The notes below the pieces were generated by a model that was not told where the DNA came from, did not search any database, and saw nothing but the letters and a program-made list of their open reading frames with translations. DNA of 64,000 nt from Amycolatopsis sacchari (GTDB lineage Bacteria > Actinomycetota > Actinomycetes > Mycobacteriales > Pseudonocardiaceae). The DNA is taken from assembly GCF_900114035.1 (NCBI RefSeq), contig NZ_FORP01000017.1:62001-126000 (forward strand). The letters run 5' to 3'. Of the stretch, positions 8,763 to 16,477 are shown piece after piece. A program made the translations under genes and the position numbers. Each line of letters opens with the position of its first letter. Positions within the stretch are counted from its first letter, which is position 1.

Positions 8763-9496
8763 TCGGTTTCGACCTGACCGGGCGCACGGCGTGGGTGACG
8801 GGTGCGGGCAAGGGCCTCGGCCGCGCGATCGCGCGGGGCCTCGCCGCGGCGGGCGCGAGGCTGGTGCTCACCTCCCGCACCCGCGCCGATCTCGAGGACC
8901 TGGCCGCGGAGCTGGGGGAGGGCACGCTCGTCCTGCCCGGCTCCGTCGCCGATGCCGGGTTCGCGGACGAGTGCGCCGAGCGCATCGGGCACCTCGACGT
9001 GCTCGTCCACTGCGCCGGGATCAGCCCGACGTTCAAGCGCAGTGAGCGCGTGACCGACGAGGAGTGGCAGCAGGTGCTGCGCGTCAACCTCGACGGGACG
9101 TGGTTCTGCTGCCGCGCCGCCGGGCGGCGGATGCTGGAACGGGGCGGGGGCAGCATCGTCACCGTCTCGTCCGTGCACGGCACGACGGGCTTCGAGCGGA
9201 TCGCGGCGTATGCGGCGAGCAAGGGCGGGGTCGAGGCGCTGACCCGGGTGCTGGCGGTGGAGTGGGCCGACCGCGGCGTGCGCGTGAACGCCCTCGCGCC
9301 CGGCTACTTCGCCACCGACCTGTCCGGCGGGCTGATGGCGAGCCGCTGGGGCGAGGTGATCCGCCGCGGCGTGCCGCAGGGGCGGATCGGCGCGGCGGAT
9401 GAGCTGGCGGGCGCGGCTGTCTTCCTGGCGAGCGACGCCTCGTCGTACGTCACCGGCACCACCCTCTACGTCGATGGTGGCTGGACGGCGCACTAG
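8759..9496 (+). CDS. Short-chain dehydrogenase/reductase (SDR) 3
   Basis: 245 residues, GTG start overlapping the ligase stop (GTGA). Motifs are TGAGKGLG (14-21), the NAAG equivalent HCAG, Ser138 and Y151xxxK155 (YAASK). After beta-2 the sequence is TSRTR, with arginines that usually indicate NADP(H), unlike SDR 1 and 2. It resembles gluconate-5-dehydrogenase or 3-oxoacyl reductase-like SDRs. It is the last gene of the 1062-9496 operon; its TAG overlaps tail-to-tail with the tiny minus-strand ORF at 9493. Confidence 0.9.
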   Translation: MIGFDLTGRTAWVTGAGKGLGRAIARGLAAAGARLVLTSRTRADLEDLAAELGEGTLVLPGSVADAGFADECAERIGHLDVLVHCAGISPTFKRSERVTDEEWQQVLRVNLDGTWFCCRAAGRRMLERGGGSIVTVSSVHGTTGFERIAAYAASKGGVEALTRVLAVEWADRGVRVNALAPGYFATDLSGGLMASRWGEVIRRGVPQGRIGAADELAGAAVFLASDASSYVTGTTLYVDGGWTAH

Positions 9497-9609
9497 GCTG
9501 CTGGGTCTTCCCGAGCTTCTTCGTACGCGTTCGCGTCGCCCCGTGCCCACGCCTCGGCGAGCGAGCCGACCACCAAGGTCACTGCCGTCCTCAGCTCGGG
9601 TGCGGCCAC
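9493..9609 (-). CDS. Tiny ORF (38 aa) downstream of a strong palindrome
   Basis: A 38-residue reading frame starts at GTG 9609-9607, preceded by GGGAGGAAG with ideal spacing. This is a much better ribosome site than usual for a chance ORF. The peptide (VAAPELRTAVTLVVGSLAEA...) is mostly helical in appearance and acidic at the end, with no recognised family. A longer open frame upstream would have to be read through the palindrome at 9632-9666 and is rejected. It may be a genuine small protein under an autoregulated promoter, or the remnant of a longer gene. Confidence 0.4.
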   Translation of the reverse strand: MAAPELRTAVTLVVGSLAEAWARGDANAYEEAREDPAA

Positions 9610-9631
9610 GATCTTCCTCCCCGGGTGACGT

Positions 9632-9666
9632 ATCTGTATTTGTGCAATATCTGCACAAATACAGAT
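9632..9666. promoter_or_regulatory. Perfect AT-rich palindrome, candidate operator
   Basis: Two exact 15-bp arms, ATCTGTATTTGTGCA (9632-9646) and TGCACAAATACAGAT (9652-9666), surround a 5-bp centre (ATATC). The element is far more AT-rich than anything around it and lies just upstream of the tiny ORF's ribosome site. Such long perfect dyads are typical of dimeric repressors, including GntR or phage/plasmid-type regulators. It could also fold as a hairpin in RNA. No regulator gene of an obvious matching kind is adjacent. Confidence 0.6.
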
Positions 9667-9999
9667 GATGTTCGTGGCAACCTCGACGCCTGCACCGTCC
9701 GAGTGGTACGCGCTCAGCCCGCTCGCCCTCGAGGGGCCGTAGACCTCCGGCCAGCTGTCCGCCGCCACGGGCCGGGCACGTACGCCGGAGCGGGCACCCG
9801 GAGGATCGCCGCAAGGTGGTGGTCGAACGGGTCCCCGGCGCACGGTCCGAGATCGAAACGATCGTCGGCCCCCGGCGCCACATCGCCGACGTCCTCACGC
9901 GGACCGGGGCGTGCCGGGCCGAACGCGCAGCCCCCCGAGCGATCGGTCCCGGCACGCACCGCCATTGTCCCTGGTCAGCGCTCCGTGTGCGGGACGGTT
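9667..9999. other. Gene-poor stretch, possible decayed coding sequence
   Basis: About 330 bp without a convincing gene. Around 9816-9930 on the plus strand there is a short run with coding-like GC bias (VVERVPGARSEIETIVGPRR in frame from 9816) but no start context and no recognisable family. It could be a gene remnant. No repeats or RNA structures were seen here. Confidence 0.4.
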
Positions 10000-10602
10000 T
10001 CAGCCGAACGGGCGGAAGCGCGGCGGGGTCTCGCCCGCCTCCCACAGCAGTCGCGCGCACGTGTCGACCAGGACGAACGGGAGTTCCTCCGTGACGGGCA
10101 TGTGCCGGATCGCGGGGTAGACCGCCTCGCCGAGCACGACCGGCTGCGAGGTCTGGAGCACGGCGGGCTCGCCGTCGGCGTCGAGGGTGACCACGACGGC
10201 GGTGCCGTCGGCCATCCGCAGGATGGTCGTGCCCGCGGAGTCGCTGTTCGGCGGGGTGAACCGGGCGCCGGTGCCGGCGTAGTGGCCGCGCAGGCCGGGA
10301 TCGATGCGCTGCCAACGGGTGTCGCCGCCCGAGACCAGCCGCGGGTCGCCCGTCGCGGCGAGTTCCTCGCGCACCGCCTCGACCACCTGCCGGACGGGGA
10401 TCGAGGGGTCGACGGGCTCGATCACCTCGTAGAGGAGGAAGCGCGTCTCGCCCGGGGCGGGCGGCAGCAGGAACAGGTGGAGCAGGGTGAAGTGCTCGTC
10501 CGCCGCCCGGGTCATCGTGATCAGCCTGCGCACCAGCAGGCCGCGCAGCCGGGCCGCCCGTTCGCCGTCCATCGCCGAGAGACTCGGCGCCAGGGATCGC
10601 AC
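10000..10602 (-). CDS. Conserved-looking hypothetical protein
   Basis: 200 residues; family not recognised. No signal peptide or membrane segment. The middle (LHLFLLPPAPGETRFLLYEV at about 40-60; GTTILRMADGTAVVVTLDAD near 130) looks like alternating beta strands of a soluble domain. It has good coding bias and stands alone, divergent from the lipoprotein gene across 104 bp that hold a palindrome at 10639-10658. An internal ATG (residue 11) is a possible alternative start. Confidence 0.7.
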   Translation of the reverse strand: MRSLAPSLSAMDGERAARLRGLLVRRLITMTRAADEHFTLLHLFLLPPAPGETRFLLYEVIEPVDPSIPVRQVVEAVREELAATGDPRLVSGGDTRWQRIDPGLRGHYAGTGARFTPPNSDSAGTTILRMADGTAVVVTLDADGEPAVLQTSQPVVLGEAVYPAIRHMPVTEELPFVLVDTCARLLWEAGETPPRFRPFG

Positions 10603-10638
10603 ACCCGCACCCTACAAAGCGTCGCTTACGTGACGATC

Positions 10639-10658
10639 ATCACACCTGTAAGTGTGAT
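10639..10658. promoter_or_regulatory. Inverted repeat between divergent genes
   Basis: ATCACAC (10639-10645) and GTGTGAT (10652-10658) form a 7-bp dyad with a 6-bp spacer. It lies between the hypothetical gene ending its 5' side at 10602 and the lipoprotein start at 10707. The shape suggests a dimeric regulator site; the protein is unknown. Confidence 0.35.
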
Positions 10659-10706
10659 CGCCGATTGGGGGGCATCCGAGGCGCACTGGGAGCGAAGGAG
10701 GACAAC

Positions 10707-11591
10707 ATGCGCACAGCGTTGGGGGCGGCCTCGGGAGCCGCGCTGGTGGCGGCGGGTCTGGCCCTTTCGGCCTGCTCGGCGGACGGGAGCACGGCGGCGC
10801 CGGCCGCCCAGCAGGAGAACTCGCCGGACCGGGTGGTGGCCGCGGCGTACGAGAAGACGACGGACGCGCGCACCGCGAAGACGAAGATCGACACCCAGGT
10901 GTCCGCGAACGGGCAGTCCATGCCGATCAGCGCGTCCGGCGTGATCGACTTCGCCGGCCGCGCCGCCCAGCTGACCACGACCCTGCCGGGCGGGGCGGGC
11001 ACCAGCGAGACCAGGTTCGTCAACGGCACCGTCTACCAGCAGCTGCCGGGTCAACTGGGGGCCCAGCTCTCCGGCGGCAAGCCGTGGATCTCGATCGACG
11101 CGGAGAAACTGGCGCAGCAGCAGTACGGCGCCTCGCTGGACGACCTGGGCACCAATCTGACCGACCCGGCCGACACGCTGGGCTACCTGCGTGGCGCGAG
11201 CGACCAGGTGCGGGAGATCGGGCCGGACACGGTGGACGGCACGCCGACGAAGCACTACGACGTGACGCTGAACCTGGACAAGGCCGCCGCCGGGCAGTCG
11301 CCGCAGGTGCAGCAGGGGACCCAGCGGCTGGAGCAGCAGCTGGGCACGCACACCCTGCCCGCCCAGGTCTGGCTCGACGACCAGGGCCGCCTGCGGAAGC
11401 TGACCACGGAGGAGAAGATCACGCCGACGACGAGCGCGTCCGCCTCGCCGGGCGCCGCGCAGACCGGGCCGGTGACCATCTCGATCACGGAGACCTTTTC
11501 CGACTTCGGCACGCCGGTGAGCGTGACCGCGCCGCCCGCGGACCAGACCGCGGACGTGACGGACCGGCTCACGCAGCAGGGCGGTCGCTGA
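10707..11591 (+). CDS. Secreted lipoprotein, LppX/LprG-like
   Basis: 294 residues from ATG 10707, chosen because GAAGGAGG precedes it and a lipoprotein signal peptide follows at once: charged MRTALG, a hydrophobic stretch, and a lipobox LSAC with Cys23 as the lipidated residue. A 14-residue upstream extension has no ribosome site. The mature part (KTTDARTAKTKIDTQVSANG ... GVIDFAGRAAQL) has the repeated beta-strand pattern of actinobacterial LppX/LprAFG lipid-carrier lipoproteins. It is expected on the outer face of the membrane. Its 3' end overlaps the convergent dipeptidase gene by 23 bp. Confidence 0.8.
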   Translation: MRTALGAASGAALVAAGLALSACSADGSTAAPAAQQENSPDRVVAAAYEKTTDARTAKTKIDTQVSANGQSMPISASGVIDFAGRAAQLTTTLPGGAGTSETRFVNGTVYQQLPGQLGAQLSGGKPWISIDAEKLAQQQYGASLDDLGTNLTDPADTLGYLRGASDQVREIGPDTVDGTPTKHYDVTLNLDKAAAGQSPQVQQGTQRLEQQLGTHTLPAQVWLDDQGRLRKLTTEEKITPTTSASASPGAAQTGPVTISITETFSDFGTPVSVTAPPADQTADVTDRLTQQGGR

Positions 11592-12207
11592 CCGGGCCGT
11601 AGCGGGTGGCGGTGGCACTGGTCAGGTGGGCCCAGTAGCGCTCACCGTACGACCAGTGCCACCACTCGGTGGGGTAGTTGACCAGGCCCGCCCGGGTGAG
11701 CGCGGCGGCGAGGAGGTCGCGGTTCCGGCGGGCCCGGGCGGAAATCCCGGCGGCGTCGGTGAAACAGGCGCCGCGGCTGCTTTCCGGGTCGGCGTTCACC
11801 GCGGTGCCGAGGTCGAGTTCCTCGCCGTCGGCGGTGGCCAGTGTGAGGTCGACGGCCCCGCCGGTGCAGTGCGGCGCGACCTCGGGCGGGGAGACGAACT
11901 TGCTCGCCTCCACGTGCAGCCGTTCGCCGGACCAGTCGGGGTGGTTGGCCCGGAGTTGCGCCTGGTAGCCGGAGAAGTAGCGTTCCTGCAGTTCGGGGGA
12001 GCGGTAGCCCTCGACGATCAGCAGCCGCAGGCCGCCGGGGAGCGCGGCTTGTGCGGAGAGCAGCCGCCGGACGACGTCCTCGCGGAGCAGCGGCGAAATC
12101 CCGGGGGAGCGCGGGGCGAACGGGAGCCCGGGTGAGGTGATCAGCTCCTCGCCGTTGTCGGAGACGGGGATGGCGGCGATGCGCGGGTCGGACAGCAGCA
12201 CGGTCAT
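11569..12207 (-). CDS. D-alanyl-D-alanine dipeptidase (VanX/DdpX family)
   Basis: 212 residues. Zinc and catalytic residues are visible: HxxGxAxD as H113CTGGAVD120 and E181WWH184, close to the positions used in enterococcal VanX, plus the GYRS arginine (R69). It hydrolyses D-Ala-D-Ala to D-alanine in the cytoplasm, for peptidoglycan recycling or, with VanH/VanA, glycopeptide resistance. No VanH or VanA is nearby, so a recycling role is more likely. The ATG lies 30 bp from the divergent aldolase start. Confidence 0.9.
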   Translation of the reverse strand: MTVLLSDPRIAAIPVSDNGEELITSPGLPFAPRSPGISPLLREDVVRRLLSAQAALPGGLRLLIVEGYRSPELQERYFSGYQAQLRANHPDWSGERLHVEASKFVSPPEVAPHCTGGAVDLTLATADGEELDLGTAVNADPESSRGACFTDAAGISARARRNRDLLAAALTRAGLVNYPTEWWHWSYGERYWAHLTSATATRYGPVSDRPAA

Positions 12208-12212
12208 GGCAC

Positions 12213-12233
12213 CCATCCTGTACGGCAGGATGG
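12213..12233. promoter_or_regulatory. Back-to-back leaderless promoters (face-to-face -10 elements)
   Basis: Only 30 bp separate two divergent start codons (12207 and 12238). The space holds an exact inverted repeat CCATCCTG / CAGGATGG around TACGG. Each arm presents CAGGAT (a nAnnnT -10-like hexamer) six to seven bases before the start codon on its own strand. There is no ribosome site for either gene. This is the spacing expected for leaderless mRNAs in actinobacteria. Confidence 0.5.
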
Positions 12234-12237
12234 CCCC

Positions 12238-12858
12238 GTGGACGAGCTGATCGCGAAGCTGGCCGAGGTCGGGCGCCGGGCGGTGGAGCTGGGGCTGGTG
12301 GTGGCGAGCGGCGGCAACCTGTCGGCGCGGCTGCCCGGCGCTCGGGAATTCGTCGTGACAGCCGCCGGGACGTGGCTGGACCGGCTGCGGCCCGAGGACT
12401 TCGTGAGGATGACCCTCGACGGCGAGACCGTCAGCGGGGCCGCGCGGCCGTCGAGCGAGTGGAAGCTGCACCAGCGCACGTACCGGGTGCGCGAAGACGT
12501 GAATGCGATCGTCCACGTGCACCCGCAACACGCCGTGCTCGTCGACGCGCTCGGCCACCCGATCCGGCTGTTCACCCTCGACCACGCGACGTACGTGCGC
12601 AGCGTCGGGCGCGCCGCCTTCCACCCCAACGGTTCTGACGAGTTGGCCGACGCGGCGGCGGAGCAGGCCAGGGAGCACAACTGCGTCCTGCTGGCGCACC
12701 ACGGCTGTTCCACACTGGGCGCCGACGTCGACATGGCGTTCCGGCGGGCGCTCAACCTGGAGGAAGCGGCAGTGGCGACCTACAGGGCCCTCACCCTCGG
12801 CGACACGACGACCGCCTTTCCCGCGGAGGCATGGGGTTCGGTACACGAGGTGGGTTGA
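12238..12858 (+). CDS. Class II aldolase/adducin family protein
   Basis: 206 residues, GTG start with no ribosome site, consistent with a leaderless transcript. Family motifs are ASGGNLSAR near 22-30, the metal histidines in HVHPQHA near 94-98, and AHHG near 155. Members are zinc enzymes such as L-fuculose-phosphate aldolase, ribulose-phosphate 4-epimerase or methylthioribulose-1-phosphate dehydratase. The sequence does not let me choose. It is divergent from the dipeptidase gene. Confidence 0.85.
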   Translation: MDELIAKLAEVGRRAVELGLVVASGGNLSARLPGAREFVVTAAGTWLDRLRPEDFVRMTLDGETVSGAARPSSEWKLHQRTYRVREDVNAIVHVHPQHAVLVDALGHPIRLFTLDHATYVRSVGRAAFHPNGSDELADAAAEQAREHNCVLLAHHGCSTLGADVDMAFRRALNLEEAAVATYRALTLGDTTTAFPAEAWGSVHEVG

Positions 12859-12941
12859 GCAGTGGGCGCCGCCTGTTCGCCTACGGGACCAAACCCCTGG
12901 GCCGCGTTGGCTGCGGCCGTCCTGCTCGTGCGGCTGACCGA

Positions 12942-13895
12942 TCAGGCGTTCACACCCGCCCGGAACGCCCGCCGGTAGGCGCCCGGCGTCGTGCCCAGGG
13001 CGGTCGCGAAACGCCGGCGCAGGTTGGTCGCCGACGACAGGCCCGTGCGCCGGGCGATCGCGTCCAGCGGGAGGTCCGTCGACTCCAGCAGGTCCTGCGC
13101 CGCCGCGATCCGCTGCGTCAGCAGCCACTGGCCGGGGCTCGTGCCGAGCTGGTCGGCGAAGCGCCGCGCCAGGGTGCGCGGCGACAGGCCCGCGTGCGCC
13201 GCCATGTCCTCCAGCGTCACCGGGTCACCGAGCCGCCCGGTGACCCACTCCAGCAACGGCGCCAGCGTGCCGTCGATCTGCGCGGGGTGCGGCGGCGCCG
13301 CGTACTGCAGCTGCCCGCCCTCGCGGTGCGGCGGCATCACCATCCGGCGCGCGACCTGCGCCGCGTACCGGGCGCCCTGGTCCTTGCGCACCAGGTGCAG
13401 GCACAGGTCGAAACCCGCCCCGGCACCCGCGCTCGTGGCCACGTCACCGTGGTCGACGTACAGCACGTCCGGGTTGAGCCGGACGCGCGGGAAGCACGCC
13501 GCGAACTCCTCCGCCTGCGCCCAGTGCGTCGTCGCCTCGCGGCCGTCGAGCAGGCCGGCGTGCGCCAGCGCGAACGCGCCCGAGCAGATGCTCACCACGC
13601 GCGCCCCGCAGGAGTGCGCGTCACGCAGGGCCTGGACGACGGCGGGGGAGGGCGGCACCTCCGTCGGCAGCCAGCCGGGCACGATCACCGTGTCGGCGCG
13701 GCCGAGCGCGTCCAGCCCCTGCCGCACCAGCATGTCGAACCCGGCGTACGTGCCGACCGGGCCGGGCTCCTCCGTGCACACCTCGAAGGCGTACCGCGTC
13801 GGCAATCCCTGTCGCTCCACCCCGAACACCTGTGCCGCGCACCCCAGTTCGAACGTCGACTGCGGCGCGCGGACGAGGGCCACCACGCGATGCAT
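12942..13895 (-). CDS. GlxA-type AraC-family regulator with DJ-1/PfpI domain
   Basis: 317 residues. The N-terminal half (about 1-170) is a DJ-1/PfpI-like domain with the nucleophile-elbow motif VVSICSGAFALA. The C-terminal 100 residues carry two AraC helix-turn-helices (TLEDMAAHAGLSPRTLARRF; LPLDAIARRTGLSSATNLRR). Such regulators activate small catabolic or stress genes. It is divergent from a cupin gene at 13967, its likely target; the 71-bp gap holds a short dyad. Confidence 0.92.
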   Translation of the reverse strand: MHRVVALVRAPQSTFELGCAAQVFGVERQGLPTRYAFEVCTEEPGPVGTYAGFDMLVRQGLDALGRADTVIVPGWLPTEVPPSPAVVQALRDAHSCGARVVSICSGAFALAHAGLLDGREATTHWAQAEEFAACFPRVRLNPDVLYVDHGDVATSAGAGAGFDLCLHLVRKDQGARYAAQVARRMVMPPHREGGQLQYAAPPHPAQIDGTLAPLLEWVTGRLGDPVTLEDMAAHAGLSPRTLARRFADQLGTSPGQWLLTQRIAAAQDLLESTDLPLDAIARRTGLSSATNLRRRFATALGTTPGAYRRAFRAGVNA

Positions 13896-13910
13896 GGCAA
13901 AAAAGTACCG

Positions 13911-13926
13911 CAGGATGTCTTTCCTG
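13911..13926. promoter_or_regulatory. Short dyad between GlxA-type regulator and cupin genes
   Basis: CAGGA (13911-13915) and TCCTG (13922-13926) are inverted around a 6-bp spacer in the 71-bp divergent region. It is a weak candidate regulator site; the arms are only 5 bp. Confidence 0.25.
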
Positions 13927-13966
13927 ACACTCGGCGGTGCGGCACCCGTTCGTCAGGCTGGTGCCC

Positions 13967-14296
13967 ATGACGACACAGCACACCCCCGGTTACGTGTGGT
14001 CCGCGGTCGAGGACGCCCCGGTCCGCGAGCTCTTCCCCGGTATCCGCCTGCGCACGCTGTGGCGCGGCGACGGTGGCGCCACGGCGCACGTCCTGGAGAT
14101 GGACCCCGGTTCGCACTGGGAGGGCATCGACGTGCACGAACCGGGCCCCGAGGAGGTTTTCGTGGTTTCCGGCGTCTTCAACGACGGCGAGCGGGACTAC
14201 CCGGCGGGCTCGTTCATCCACGCCCCCGCCGGGTCCTCCCACGTGCCGCAGACGACGGCCGGCTGCACGCTGTTCCTCTTCTACCCCGAGGGCTGA
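13967..14296 (+). CDS. Small cupin protein (ChrR-like cupin)
   Basis: 109 residues from ATG 13967; an in-frame upstream ATG lacks context. A single cupin barrel is visible: HVLEMDPGSHWEGIDVHEPG then PEEVFVVSGVF and PAGSFIHAPAGSSH, supplying His and Glu metal ligands. Members bind a metal and act as dioxygenases, sensors or anti-sigma domains. It is divergent from the GlxA-type regulator and convergent with the pao operon end at 14297. Confidence 0.85.
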   Translation: MTTQHTPGYVWSAVEDAPVRELFPGIRLRTLWRGDGGATAHVLEMDPGSHWEGIDVHEPGPEEVFVVSGVFNDGERDYPAGSFIHAPAGSSHVPQTTAGCTLFLFYPEG

Positions 14297-16477
14297 CTAC
14301 AGCAGCTTGTCCAGGGTGATCGGCAGGTCGCGGACGCGGACGCCCGTCGCGTGGTGGACCGCGTTCGCGACCGCCGCGGCCACGCCCGTGATGCCGACCT
14401 CACCGGCCCCGAGGATGCCCAGCGGCGTCGACGGATCCGGATCGTCCAGAGTGGACACTTCGATGGGTGGCACGTCGGCGTGCACGGGGAGGTGGTACTC
14501 GGCGAGGCTCGGGTTCATCACGCGTCCCGTGCGCGGGTCGACGAGGGTTTCCTCCGCCAGCGCCATGCCCAGCCCCATCACGATGCCGCCGCGCAGCTGG
14601 CTGTGCGCCGTCTTGCGGTTGACCACCGTGCCGATGTCGAACACCGCGAGCCAGCGCGAAACCCGCACCTCGCCGGTTTCCGGGTCCACCCGCACCTCGC
14701 AGAAGTGCGCTCCCGACGCGGCTTTCACCCAGCGCCGCTGCTCCCGGAGGTACCGGGCCACGAACCGCACCTGCCCGGTCACCCGCCCGAACCGGCTGTC
14801 CGAACCGACCGCCGCCTCCACGTACGGCTTGGCCGCCCGCCGCAGGATCTCGGCGGGGGAGTCACCGCCGGTGCGCTTCGCCAGCGACGCCAACGACCGC
14901 TGGACCTTTCCGCACGCTTCGCCGAGGCTCCGCGCTACGCTCGCCGTCTGCGCGGACCCGCCCGCGGCGGGCCCCATCGGCAGCGCGGAGTCCCCGTACT
15001 CGACGCGCACGGCGTCGAACGGCACGCCCAGCGCGTCCGCGGCGATCTGCGCCTGCGCGGTCGCGCCGCCCATGCCCATCTCCTGGAACCCGCAGCGCAC
15101 CACCACGGTCCCGTCGGCGGACACGCGCACCCGCACGTTCGCCGGGAACTCCACCGCCGGGTGGTACGCCGAGGCCGCCCCGAACCCCACCAGCCAGCGG
15201 CCGTCCCGCATGGACCGCGGCCGCGGCGCCCGCTCGTGCCAGCCGAACCGCTGCGCGCCCACCTCGTAGGCCTGGCGCAGCCTCCGGTGCGAGAACTGCT
15301 TGCCGTCCAACGGGTGCCTGTCCGGTTCGTTGCGCAGGCGTAGTTCGACGGGGTCCACGCCCAGTTCCTCCGCCAGCTCGTCCATGGCGGACTCCAGTGC
15401 GAAGGTGCCGATCGACTCGCCGGGCGCGCGCATGAACGTGTTCGGCAGCAGGTCCATCGTCACGGTCTCCTGCCGCACCAGGATGTTCTCCGCGCCGTAC
15501 AGGTGCCGCGACTGAGAGGTGATCTGCTCGGGCATCCCGCCGGTCCGCCCGAGCCGCGCGACGCTGGTGTGCACCAGCGCGGTCAGCTTCCCGTCCCGGC
15601 CGGCGCCCAGCGCGACGCGCTGCACCGACGGAGTGCGGCCGCCGACCGTCCGGTAGACCCCTTCCCTGGTCTGCAGGAGCCGCACCGGCCTGCGGGTCGC
15701 CCGCGCCGCGAGCGCGGCGAGGATCGTGCCGGCCCAGACGCTGCCCTTCCCGCCGAACCCGCCGCCGACGAACGGCGCGATCACCCGCACGTCGGTGACC
15801 GGGATGCCGAACCGCACCGCCAGCTGCGAACGGAACCAGTCGATCCCCTGTGTGGAGTCGTGCACGGTGAGCCGGTCGCCCTCCCACACCGCCGTCGTGG
15901 CGTGCGGTTCGATCGCGTTGTGCGAGTGGCCCGGCGTGGTGTAGCGGTGGTCGACGGACACCGGTGCGGCGGCTAGCGCGGCTTCCGCGTCGCCCTTCTT
16001 CTCCTCGCCCTTCGCCAGCATGCTGTTCGCCTGGGGCTCGGCGTTGGGTACCGCCGCCGCGAAGTCCACAACGGACGGAAAGGTCTCGTACTCGGCCCGT
16101 ACCAGCCCGGCCGCCTTGCGCGCGGCGGTGGAGGTCTCCGCGACGACGACCGCGATCGGTTGCCCGTCCCAGTGCACCTCGTCGTCCTGCAGGTAGTTCA
16201 CCGAGGTGCCGGACGCCATCGAGCTGAGGTTCAGCGGGGTGACCTTCGGCGCCGGCTTGAGCGGCGGCGCGTTGAGGTGGGTGAGCACGGTGAGCACGCC
16301 CGGTACCGCGGCCGCCTCCTCCGTGTGCAGCCTGGTGATCCGGCCGCGGCTCACGGTCGCGAACGCCAGCGCGGCGTGCGCGAGGCCCGGGTAGGTCTGC
16401 TCCGCGGCGAAACGGGCCGCGCCGGTGGTCTTGGCCCCGCCGTCGACGCGGTCCAGTGGCTGTCCGACGACGGTCAT
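14297..16477 (-). CDS. paoC: Molybdenum aldehyde oxidoreductase, large (Mo-binding) subunit, PaoC-like
   Basis: 726 residues from the ATG overlapping the FAD-subunit stop (ATGA). The xanthine-oxidase-family fold is clear: PFVGGGFGGKG near 260, FQEMGMGGATAQAQ near 490, and GAGEVGITG with the catalytic base Glu at about 693. It binds molybdopterin cytosine dinucleotide and oxidises aromatic or other aldehydes to acids. It is the third gene of a Fe-S, FAD, Mo operon in PaoABC order. No maturation gene of the PaoD/XdhC type is in the window. Confidence 0.9.
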   Translation of the reverse strand: MTVVGQPLDRVDGGAKTTGAARFAAEQTYPGLAHAALAFATVSRGRITRLHTEEAAAVPGVLTVLTHLNAPPLKPAPKVTPLNLSSMASGTSVNYLQDDEVHWDGQPIAVVVAETSTAARKAAGLVRAEYETFPSVVDFAAAVPNAEPQANSMLAKGEEKKGDAEAALAAAPVSVDHRYTTPGHSHNAIEPHATTAVWEGDRLTVHDSTQGIDWFRSQLAVRFGIPVTDVRVIAPFVGGGFGGKGSVWAGTILAALAARATRRPVRLLQTREGVYRTVGGRTPSVQRVALGAGRDGKLTALVHTSVARLGRTGGMPEQITSQSRHLYGAENILVRQETVTMDLLPNTFMRAPGESIGTFALESAMDELAEELGVDPVELRLRNEPDRHPLDGKQFSHRRLRQAYEVGAQRFGWHERAPRPRSMRDGRWLVGFGAASAYHPAVEFPANVRVRVSADGTVVVRCGFQEMGMGGATAQAQIAADALGVPFDAVRVEYGDSALPMGPAAGGSAQTASVARSLGEACGKVQRSLASLAKRTGGDSPAEILRRAAKPYVEAAVGSDSRFGRVTGQVRFVARYLREQRRWVKAASGAHFCEVRVDPETGEVRVSRWLAVFDIGTVVNRKTAHSQLRGGIVMGLGMALAEETLVDPRTGRVMNPSLAEYHLPVHADVPPIEVSTLDDPDPSTPLGILGAGEVGITGVAAAVANAVHHATGVRVRDLPITLDKLL

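Noticed and set aside
9625-10944. Plus-strand frame beginning in the palindrome and covering the 10.0-10.6 kb region.
   Set aside because: It is antisense to the better-supported 200-aa protein and reads through the dyad; no family resemblance.
11569-12207. VanX-like gene as part of a glycopeptide-resistance cluster.
   Set aside because: No VanH, VanA, VanR or VanS homologue in the window; a peptidoglycan-recycling role is simpler.
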